Shown: piece after piece, positions 39,101 through 45,557 of the stretch
Layout: each line of letters starts with the position of its first letter
Numbering within the stretch: position 1 is the stretch's first letter
Assembly: GCA_001275005.1 (NCBI GenBank)
Contig: JWZX01002916.1
Span: 1 to 45,557 of the forward strand
DNA: 45,557 nucleotides
Direction of reading: 5' to 3'
DNA from: Chrysochromulina tobinii
Lineage: Eukaryota > Haptophyta > Prymnesiales > Chrysochromulinaceae
The notes under the pieces: model-generated
Seen by the model: only the letters and a program-made list of their open reading frames with translations
Databases searched by the model: none
What the model was told of the DNA's origin: nothing
Program-made: the position numbers and the translations under genes

Positions 39101-39588
39101 GCAAGAGGCGACGAATGCGCGCCTTCCTGGGTCGGATCCTCAATACTCGCGTCGCGCAGGCCTGGAACCAATGGACCGGCGCCGCGGATGAGCACAACCG
39201 CATGGTGCTCTTTGCGAGCAAGATGCTGCAGCAGCAGTCTCTCAAGGCGTGGAACAAGTGGTACGCGCAGATAGCCACCTTTTGGAGATTGCAGGAGGTC
39301 GCGCATCGCATGATGAACCTGGGGGTGCTACGTGCCTTCGAGACGTGGCTCAGCGTCCGAGAGAAGGACACCAAGATGTCGCGGCGTGAGCGTGCGTGGA
39401 TGACCATGTTCAAGATGCGGAAGCTGACGCGCGCGTGGCGGCTATGGCGCACAAACGCGCACGAGCAGGTTGCACGCGGGCGCATCCGTGACACCTTCCA
39501 CTTCTCCAAAAAGGCCGCCGAGGAGGAAACCTTCGCCGAGGCTGTAGATTGGCGAAAGCAACTCAACTCGAAGCGGACGAAGGCGTGA
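36155..39588 (+). CDS. EF-hand plus SFI1-like tryptophan repeat protein
   Basis: Exons 36155-36927, 37319-37439, 37671-38031, 38378-38570 and 38679-39588; 785 residues, phases consistent. Near residue 45 is one good EF-hand loop, DFDKSGMVTQED. From about residue 150 to the end run about 17 repeats of 30-36 residues with the pattern [FL]..R.......[AL]..[AL][FW]..W, e.g. FGRRMLMQAASKAINTWVEF, FGLRLLHRNVIKALNTWEVE, FASKMLQQQSLKAWNKWYAQ. This is like the centrin-binding helical repeats of SFI1 and related centriolar or basal-body proteins. An extended helical protein at the flagellar base or centrosome is inferred. The EF-hand in cis with such repeats is unusual. Confidence 0.8.
36928..37318 (+). 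other. Intron 1 (391 nt) of the EF-hand/SFI1-like gene
   Basis: GGAACTC|GTGCGTGG to CTCGTTGCAG|ATGGCTC. The donor side repeats the exon tail (GCGTGGAACTCGTGC twice). Four GGGAATGCTCTC units lie in the middle and the shared module near 37261-37318. The join gives AWNS-WLELLAERD. Confidence 0.82.
37440..37670 (+). other. GC-AG intron 2 (231 nt)
   Basis: GAGCAG|GCGCGACTG to CTCATTAG|GCGCGCGAG. Filled with CTGATTGCGT and CTAATTGCCT units around a junction-like copy at 37521-37555. The join gives DLAEQ-AREERSKSS. Confidence 0.8.
38032..38377 (+). other. Intron 3 (346 nt) with GTCTGGAAGGGG repeats
   Basis: CATCAAG|GTGCGTTG to CGCACAG|CCAAAAAAG. Between about 38068 and 38275 is a tandem array of 21- and 24-nt units (GTCTGGAAGGGG(TGC)CTCC TCGAAG). 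The join gives YETMHQ-AKKDHARL. Confidence 0.87.
38571..38678 (+). other. Intron 4 (108 nt)
   Basis: GGAAAG|GTGAGCGTC to TCGCGTAG|GCTACGC, with duplicated TGTGxGGTGCTC and CTCTCTC runs. The join gives DGQE-RLRGLATRF. Confidence 0.87.
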
Positions 39589-40070
39589 CCGTCATGGTTG
39601 CCGGCAGCGCGTCGGCGCGTACAAACAACAAAGGAGAAAAGTCGGCACCCGCGTACAAATAAGTACAATGATTAGCGTTCCCGTTCCGGTTTGGAGCGAG
39701 CGAGCATCTTTTTATACAATGTTAGTTGGAGCAGGAAAATCGGGAATAAACGTATTTCGGTCGTGAGTCGCGAGTCGACTCAGACACGAGACCGTCGACA
39801 GGCGGGGCCCCCCGGCGCCCCGCCGCCGCCCGACCACCGCGTGCCGCACAGCGTCAGCGACACCCGTCAGCCCTGTGTCCCCCTCGCTCAGCCCACAGCC
39901 GCTACGACGCGCTAACCCCCTAAAAGCTCTCTCGGGCCCACATCAGACATCTCACACGGATCAGCACCAGGGTGCCACGGTGGCGTGCACGAGCCCAGGC
40001 ACATGATGACATGAAGCACGATCTCGATCGACACACAGCTGTACCGTTTGAGGTAGGTGAGCAGCGGTGA
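39589..40070. other. Gene-free stretch
   Basis: No coding region or repeat of note. 3' flanks of two converging genes. Confidence 0.5.
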
Positions 40071-40541
40071 TCAATCGCGACTGCTCATCCCGTGATTGCT
40101 GCCACGACGCAACCCGAGGCCGCCATACGCGTGCAGGAGAGACCCCGTGCACATCACAGGGTCCTCCATGTTTGGTCCCTGCAGAACGAACGGGTTCGTA
40201 TCGCCGAGAACCTTGGTCGGACGCGGAGTACGGTGGCTGCGCTGCGTGACGTCGGCCAGCTCGGCCAGCCGGCTATCGAACGCCGAACGAGGAGTGCGGT
40301 GGTTCGTGCCGTTGGGTGATGAAGACCACCCATTCTGCGCATTCTGCGCCTTGGGTAGGGACATTGCTTTCTTGTGTGCCGCCTCCAGCCGGGCGAATTC
40401 CTTCTGGGCGAGCGCGCCTCGCTCAGCGAGACTCAGTGGCCTTTCTGGGATATCTAGTGTGAGCGCCTGCACCGGCTCAGCGTGGCCGATGCGGGTGGGC
40501 ATGTTCGAGGAACCGGCCCTTGAGGACACGGCGGCGGCCAT
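40071..40541 (-). CDS. Hypothetical protein
   Basis: 156 residues from ATG 40541; the frame is open up to 40760. No family is recognised. It has a short charged helix (LAERGALAQKEFARLEAAHK), Thr-Pro-Arg motifs (HRTPRSAFDS, HRTPRPTKVLG) that could be phosphorylation or microtubule-type sites, and no membrane segment. Codon use looks like its neighbours, but low GC bias in places weakens the call. Confidence 0.4.
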   Translation of the reverse strand: MAAAVSSRAGSSNMPTRIGHAEPVQALTLDIPERPLSLAERGALAQKEFARLEAAHKKAMSLPKAQNAQNGWSSSPNGTNHRTPRSAFDSRLAELADVTQRSHRTPRPTKVLGDTNPFVLQGPNMEDPVMCTGSLLHAYGGLGLRRGSNHGMSSRD

Positions 40542-40758
40542 TTTGTGGACTGAAAATGGCGAGAGCTGAGTTGTTTCCTCTGAAACGGCGGTTTTCGCAA
40601 ACGTAGATCGAGGGGGTGGTTGACGAGCAACGGCTAGATAGTCGACACACGATGCCGAACCACCCGGAGAGTTTGGACGAACGAAATGCCCGACATGACG
40701 CTTCATGAGTTTTTGCGCACACACGGTCGTCGCGTACTCGTACTTGTCGCTTGTCGCC

Positions 40759-40983
40759 ATGGCGAGCTACGGCCAAGTTGATGCTACCTCGGCAGCTGTG
40801 TCCTTAGGTCTCTGCATTCCGATCACCATAGCCTCGACCATCGCGATACTCATCATCGGTTACCGCTCTGCTCCATATGACAGCAGGAGCAGCATCAACA
40901 CCGACGCTGCATCTCAAATCTATCGTCTATGGCAAAGGATTCGTGGACGTGGTGGCCTGCCTGCGGAAATCCTCAGGGATTGA
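40759..40983 (+). CDS. Small single-span membrane protein, hypothetical
   Basis: 74 residues: MASYGQVDATSAAV, then a hydrophobic helix (LGLCIPITIASTIAILIIGY), then a soluble tail with QIYRLWQRIRGRGGL. No family recognised. Supported only by ATG, length and one clear membrane helix. Confidence 0.35.
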   Translation: MASYGQVDATSAAVSLGLCIPITIASTIAILIIGYRSAPYDSRSSINTDAASQIYRLWQRIRGRGGLPAEILRD

Positions 40984-41776
40984 CTCATTCACCTGGAAGT
41001 AGTGTCCGCTTGTCTCAGGGCTCTTATACCTCAGGTGTACGCTTTCCCCTCTGTACAGAAGTGGACAGTCATGCAAAAAGCGTCGTCACTCGAGAATTGG
41101 TTCAGCTAGACAAATTGGACGGGATGCATTAGCATTCCATGTGAGATAGCTCTATAGCACGAGATAGAGCACGAGATGGACGACATCTTCTCGACGAAAT
41201 CGAGATCTACATGTCCATTCCGACGGAATACGCGCCCGTGCGGCGCCTCCTTTCTAGGTCCTTTGACCTTTCCCCCTTGAGCGCTCCCTTGCGCCCGAGA
41301 CGATGCCCACACCCGCCCTAGATTCTTTCTGGTTTCACAAAGTCTAGCTGACCCTCCAATCACGATTCTACATTCATATTTTTGCGTACGACTATGCATG
41401 ATCGACGTTGACACCCTCGCCCCGCGAGGCTTTCCGCAGACCGCACGACCGCCGGCGGTCCGCGCTAGCGCGACCGCGAGGTCCGAGGAGTCATGAACAC
41501 GAGTACAGCCGCAACAGTACGGTCAACGGTGCTCAGAGGACCGGCCTTAGACCCGGCACACAGCGAACCACGAGCCAACCCGCACAGCGACATCCGGATA
41601 TGCTCTCTCTCTCTCCACAACAGATTCTCGCACGAAACACACGGTCTCAGACGCGGTGACGCGCAGGGACGCAGAGCACATGTCTCGCTCAGAGCCAAAC
41701 ACTGAGGGTGCAGCGCGGACGTGTTCACAGCCAATGTTCACAGCCAAACACTGAGGGTGCAGCGCGGGGCGCCGCC
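40984..41776. other. Gene-free stretch with a short direct repeat
   Basis: No coding signal. TCACAGCCAA(ACACTGAGGG) occurs twice near 41690-41767, next to the acyl-CoA dehydrogenase stop. Confidence 0.5.
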
Positions 41777-43116
41777 CTAGATGGCATATTCCTTGAGGAG
41801 CGAGCCCGCGATTACTAAACGCTGGATCTCGCTCGTACCTTCATAGATCTCCGTGATGCGTGCATCGCGGTAGAAGCGCTCGGCCGGCATGTCGGTCACG
41901 TAGCCCATCCCGCCAAGCACCTGGATGGCAGCGTGCGCATTCGCAGTCGCGGCCTCCGAGGCAGCGAGCTTGGCCATCGCCGCCTCTTTTGTGTACGGCT
42001 GGCCGTTACTCTTGAGCCCCGCGGCGCGGTGGGTGAGAAGCCTAGCCGCCTCTACGCGCATCGCCATGTCCGCTAACTTGATCTGGATCGACTGGTGCTT
42101 GGCGATGGGCACGTTGAAGGTCTTGCGCTCCTGCGCGTACGCAATCGCGCACTCGAGCGACGCCTGAGCGATGCCAAGAGCCTGCGCCGCGATGCCGATA
42201 CGCCCTCCATCAAGCGTCATCATCGCAACCTTGAAGCCATCGCCTTGCTTGCCGAGCAAGTTGGCCTGGGAGACGCGGACGTTCTCGAAGATGAGGTTGC
42301 CTGTGGACGAGGCGCGGATGCCCAGCTTGTCCTCCTTCTTGCCCAGAGAGAAGCCGGGTGCGTCCGTGGGCACGAGGAACGCGGAGAGCCCCTTGTGCTT
42401 CAGCTCCTTGCTCGTGGTGGCGATCACGACGGCCGCGTGCGCGTCATGCGCGTTGGTGATCCACGCCTTGGTGCCGTTGATCACCCACTCGTCGCCCTCG
42501 AGCCTCGCAGTCGTGCTCGCGGCCGCGGCGTCCGAGCCGTTGCCCGGCTCCGAAAGGCCGAAGCAGCCGAGCTTCTTGCCCGACGCAAAGGGCGTGAGCC
42601 ATTTCGCCTTCTGCTCGTCAGTGCCAAACTTGTTGACCGGATCGCAGTAGAGCGAGTTGTTGACCGACATGATCACGCCAGATGAGGCGCAGCCGCGCGA
42701 GATCTCCTCCATCGCCAGGGCGTACGCGAGCGCGTCCATGCCCGCGCCACCCCACTCCTCCGGGATGGCGATGCCCATCAGGCCCATCTCGCCCATGGCG
42801 GCGATCTGCTCAGCCGGAAAGCGGTGCTCTTTGTCGAGCGCGGCGGCAATCGGCTTGAGCTGTGCATCCGCAAAATCGCGGCACGTTTGCCTGCGCGCAG
42901 CCACGAGAGCGCTTCGTCAGTACGGACATCGCGAGCTGATGGCGCACGCTCGACTGCGGTTGGCTCGCACGCTCACCTCAGCATCTCGTGAGTTTCCGAC
43001 ATGACGCCAACCGGACCTTCGTCATCGGCGAAGGCCGTCGAGAGCTGCCGAGTTGCGAGACGGCGCAGGCCGGTGGTGCCGGTGCGGGCGGCACGCTTCA
43101 GCTGGAGACCAAGCAT
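41777..43116 (-). CDS. ACADS: Short-chain acyl-CoA dehydrogenase, mitochondrial
   Basis: Exons 43116-42977 and 42890-41777, 417 residues (human SCAD 412). Exon 1 gives an Arg-rich mitochondrial presequence ([20 protein letters not shown]) and MSETHEMLR; exon 2 continues [15 protein letters not shown], as in SCAD. FAD and substrate motifs: [73 protein letters not shown]. The catalytic base Glu sits in [19 protein letters not shown]. Reaction: first step of beta-oxidation on C4-C6 acyl-CoA, FAD-dependent, passing electrons to ETF in the matrix. Confidence 0.95.
42891..42976 (-). other. Intron (86 nt) of the acyl-CoA dehydrogenase gene
   Basis: GATGCTGAG|GTGAGCGTG to TGCGCGCAG|GCAAACG. No tandem array or exon-flank copy; this looks like an older, ordinary intron. 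The join gives HEMLR-QTCRDF. Confidence 0.92.
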
Positions 43117-43384
43117 GCTTGTGTTCGTCGTGTGCTTGATTGCTAATCAAGCTTTGCGGAATACACATTGTCGTGGGTCGACGCGCTTGACCCCTGTGAA
43201 GCTACGCAGGCTGTGGTACCTATAACGCCTTAAACAATTCCGAATCCCTTTGTAAACGCGGATCTTCGGCTCCGACCGCGCCTGGAGAGTATAGAGTCTG
43301 GAGAGACTCGATATGACTCTGAGACCATTAAGCCACCAGTACGCCAAAACAAGGGCTCATTGCACAGAACGCGCGACCCCATCG
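43117..43384. other. Short intergenic between two same-strand genes
   Basis: Promoter of the acyl-CoA dehydrogenase gene and 3' flank of Ycf34. Nothing else seen. Confidence 0.5.
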
Positions 43385-43958
43385 TCATGTCGGCACAAAT
43401 CCCGCGTCCGGCATAAGTCGGAGCCATTTGCCAGCATCCTCGACGAACGAGTCGCACTTGAAGACGTCGTACTCCGTAGTGAGCACAGCAGCATTCACGC
43501 CATCCGCCCCCTCAGCACCCTCGTCGGGCCGATTGCTAAGCACGGCGGCCTCCTCGCCCTGGTTGCGAATGAAGACTTGTACTGCGCACCGATGCATGCG
43601 GAGCACGCTTGATCACTGTGAGAGTGAATTCGCAGGTCGCATGCAGGAATGCAGGATTTGGGGAGCACCCAGCTTCCAAGAGTGCACGAGCTGGCCAGGG
43701 CTGCGCACCCTGTGGCTCGACAGGTTCAAAGTCGGGCGAGTCCGTAACGTGCGGCTGCTCGTGCTGCTTCTCGACCCAGTGGTACACCTCGCAGCGATCA
43801 ATCCATTTGCAGTTGATGCAGATGCACGAGCGCGGTGCATCTAGCCGCCGCCGGAAGCTCGATGGCCGTGGAGAGAATTGCGACGGAGCCGTCGACCTCA
43901 ACGAGAGCGATGCGTGCGCCGCGCCGATGAGAATCATGGGCATATGGAGTTTCGGCAT
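43385..43958 (-). CDS. ycf34: Nuclear-encoded Ycf34 family protein, plastid-targeted
   Basis: Exons 43958-43709 and 43581-43385, 148 residues. The N-terminus MPKLHMPMILIGAAHASLS resembles a signal peptide, followed by a Ser/Arg-rich transit-like part (STAPSQFSPRPSSFRRR). The mature part starts CICINCKWIDRCEVYHWVEK, then HEQPHVTDSPDFEPVEPQ, then VQVFIRNQ, and ends EYDVFKCDSFVEDAGKWLRL MPDAGF. This is the conserved Ycf34 pattern, with the Cys residues reported to bind an Fe-S cluster in the cyanobacterial homologue, where it affects photosynthetic electron transport. In red algae the gene is usually plastid-encoded; here it is nuclear. It is divergent from syntaxin-18, 123 bp away. Confidence 0.88.
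43582..43708 (-). other. Intron (127 nt) of the Ycf34 gene
   Basis: CCACAGG|GTGCGCAGCCC to CGGTGCGCAG|TACAAG. GGTGCGCAG occurs at both ends, the short-copy pattern seen in other introns here. The join gives VEPQ-VQVFIRN. Confidence 0.85.
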
Positions 43959-44081
43959 GGTTTAGCGCGGGGAGAGTGTGAATGCCTCATTCACACGCCC
44001 TCATCATTCATGGGCAGAAGAGCGTAATCCGAGTTTTTATTCCAGGTTTCTGTTTTTAGGATACCTTTCAATGGTGTGAAA

Positions 44082-45089
44082 ATGTCCGACATCACGAACG
44101 TGTTCCGCGAGAGCGTGCGCCGTCGTCGTGCAGCCCTCGGTCGGCCCACGCCGGCCGATGAGCTCATGCCCAAAAGTCGCGAACGCTCCGCCTTCGGAAC
44201 AGAGGCACGGCGGACGCTGCAAAAGATTCGCTCCACCGCGCAGTTCCTTCGCGACAGCCATGCTGCGTACCTCATGGACGATGGGATGCACGGCGGCATG
44301 TCCGAAGCGGAGCGCGACGACGTCGACGCGGAGACGCAGCGCTTCCTTCAAGCATGCGGGGAGAGCATCGAGGGCCTCAAGCAGCATGCCGCCGCAGAGG
44401 CGGGCGAGCTGACCGCCAAGGGCCGACCTGTCGTGTCGCCGCAGCTGAGTGCACACCGGCAAGCCACGCTGCAGCTGCTCTACGATCAGCTCAAGCGCGT
44501 GGCATCCATCTTCGACGAGCACCGCGGGTACCGTCTGCGCCGGGCGACCGAAGAGCGCGACCGGCGGCTGGGTGCGGCCGCGGAGGCTGCTGGGAGCTTC
44601 GGGCATGGCGGAGCGCTGGCGGCGCTGCCCTCGGGCAGTGAGCAGGGCGTTAGTTTCGGGCGATTTGGAAGCGCCATCACCGTCGGGCGTGGCCACGATC
44701 AGCGTGCGGAGGTTGTCAATCTCGACTGGGGCGAGGGCGAGGTGCTCGAGGACGAGCCGCTCGACGAGGCCGAGCAGGCGCAGCTGCAGCTCGAGAACGA
44801 GGCGTTGCAAAAGGAGCTCGAGACGATGGTGGAGCAGGCGCGCGAGGCGGAGACGCGGATGCTCGAGATCTCGAGCCTCTCGCACAGCTTCGCTACCAAA
44901 GTTGACGAGCAAGAATCAGAGGTCGAGACGCTCTTCCAGCACGCAGAGCAGACATCGGAGAATCTGGTGCGCGGCAACGCTTACCTCGACTCCGCTGCGA
45001 AGCATTCGCGCGACTTTCGGTTGCTCGTGCTGTCCATTCTCCTGCTCTCGTCATTTGGGCTCCTTTTTTTGGACTGGTACTACGAGTAG
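44082..45089 (+). CDS. STX18: Syntaxin-18-like SNARE (ER Qa-SNARE)
   Basis: 335 residues, intronless. Starts MSDITNVFRESVRRRRAALG, matching the syntaxin-18/Ufe1 N-terminus. A helical N-terminal region follows, then a SNARE motif at about 240-305 (LENEALQKELETMVEQAREA to GNAYLDSAAKHSRDF), with Glu and Gln at layer positions in KVDEQESEVETLFQHAEQ; the central Gln is near DEQE. It ends in a tail anchor, LLVLSILLLSSFGLLFLDWY. Role known for the family: fusion of Golgi-derived retrograde carriers with the ER. The ATG at 44082 is preferred over the out-of-family codons before it. Confidence 0.9.
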   Translation: MSDITNVFRESVRRRRAALGRPTPADELMPKSRERSAFGTEARRTLQKIRSTAQFLRDSHAAYLMDDGMHGGMSEAERDDVDAETQRFLQACGESIEGLKQHAAAEAGELTAKGRPVVSPQLSAHRQATLQLLYDQLKRVASIFDEHRGYRLRRATEERDRRLGAAAEAAGSFGHGGALAALPSGSEQGVSFGRFGSAITVGRGHDQRAEVVNLDWGEGEVLEDEPLDEAEQAQLQLENEALQKELETMVEQAREAETRMLEISSLSHSFATKVDEQESEVETLFQHAEQTSENLVRGNAYLDSAAKHSRDFRLLVLSILLLSSFGLLFLDWYYE

Positions 45090-45557
45090 GTAAAGTATCC
45101 CGTACAGGTTCGTGTCAAAAAGTGTCGCAGGACGCCCATTTGGGATTTCGGTTTCGTCGACAGGCTCGGCGGCCAAGCGCACACGCGACGGCCACGGCGA
45201 GCCCTGGCCCCTCCGCTCCTGGAGCCGCCGGCGGCCTCTGTCATCAACCGTCATAAGATAGATGATTTTTGGATTTACAGTTTAGCGCCTGGTCATCACA
45301 TGTGCCGGTCGGGTATTAACGTCGAACCGACGCCGTCTCAGACGGTTTCACTGCACGGCCGCTCTGAGAGTCGGACTCTGACGCTCGGACTCACCTTGTG
45401 GACTCGCTTTCACGTTTATACCGAGTTCTGGAACACCCTCCTTTTTTTCTCTTGAAAAGCCAAAGGGGTGCGGAACGCATTTGAGCGCGTCGCTGCCGGG
45501 CTCGCTGGCGGCTTCAGACGCGCTCGGGTCGGCCCGTTCGGGCTTCGAGGCGACGCC
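45090..45557. other. Gene-free right edge
   Basis: No coding region or clear repeat is supported. 3' flank of syntaxin-18. Confidence 0.5.

Noticed and set aside
1-45557. tRNA or rRNA genes
   Set aside because: No B-box (GTTCGAATC-type) with a matching acceptor stem and no rRNA core sequence was seen in the intergenic stretches; this was by eye only.

Overview
This is nuclear DNA from a photosynthetic protist, most likely a haptophyte (prymnesiophyte); the assignment is inference. The window is GC-rich and gene-dense on both strands. It carries short GT-AG and some GC-AG introns packed with tandem repeats, a selenoprotein, and a nuclear copy of the plastid gene family ycf34 with a signal-plus-transit presequence, which fits a red-lineage secondary plastid. 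No bacterial, viral or organellar segment and no rRNA, tRNA or CRISPR was seen.

Layout, left to right. 1-887 has only microsatellites, followed by a 37-bp tandem array at 888-1163. 1141-5998 (-) is a UBA/UIM/RanBP2 zinc-finger protein ending in a catalytically dead USP-like domain. 6595-8928 (-) is the ER chaperone GRP94 with a KDEV tail. 9506-12871 (+) is a five-exon lysine-methyltransferase-like plus 2OG-Fe(II) oxygenase fusion. 13163-14797 (+) is a VPS9 Rab5-GEF and 15008-15664 (+) a RING-H2 protein. 16156-16407 (-) is selenoprotein W with an in-frame TGA and a candidate SECIS. 16747-20716 (+) is a membrane-anchored glycosidase-like protein (GH123/DUF6067-like). 20806-22081 (+) is a glucosidase II beta-like MRH protein and 22373-22801 (-) is mitochondrial ribosomal protein uL18. 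23175-31578 (-) is an eight-exon PHD/PLU-1 chromatin protein resembling KDM5 without its JmjC domain. 31952-34176 (+) is nucleoporin NDC1, 34404-34733 (+) a small FLZ-type zinc finger, and 35323-35796 (-) the coactivator MBF1. 36155-39588 (+) is an EF-hand plus SFI1-like repeat protein. Two small hypothetical genes follow, then short-chain acyl-CoA dehydrogenase (41777-43116, -), Ycf34 (43385-43958, -) and syntaxin-18 (44082-45089, +).

The genes are ordinary housekeeping functions and do not form one pathway, although GRP94, the glucosidase II beta-like protein and syntaxin-18 all concern the ER. All exon joins were checked by codon phase: every multi-exon model sums to a whole number of codons without internal stops, except the intended Sec codon.

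The most striking signal is in the introns. At least seven share a 3' module (core GCTCACCACGGCGCC followed by a pyrimidine run and CAG). Two copies in different genes, at 21567-21611 and 25743-25787, are identical over 45 nt. Many introns begin with a 17-35 nt copy of the first bases of the next exon, or contain copies of the exon end. Several consist of consecutive units that each start GT and end AG, and two hold a copy of the already joined exon-exon junction. Together this looks like recent and continuing intron creation by introner-like elements and local duplication.
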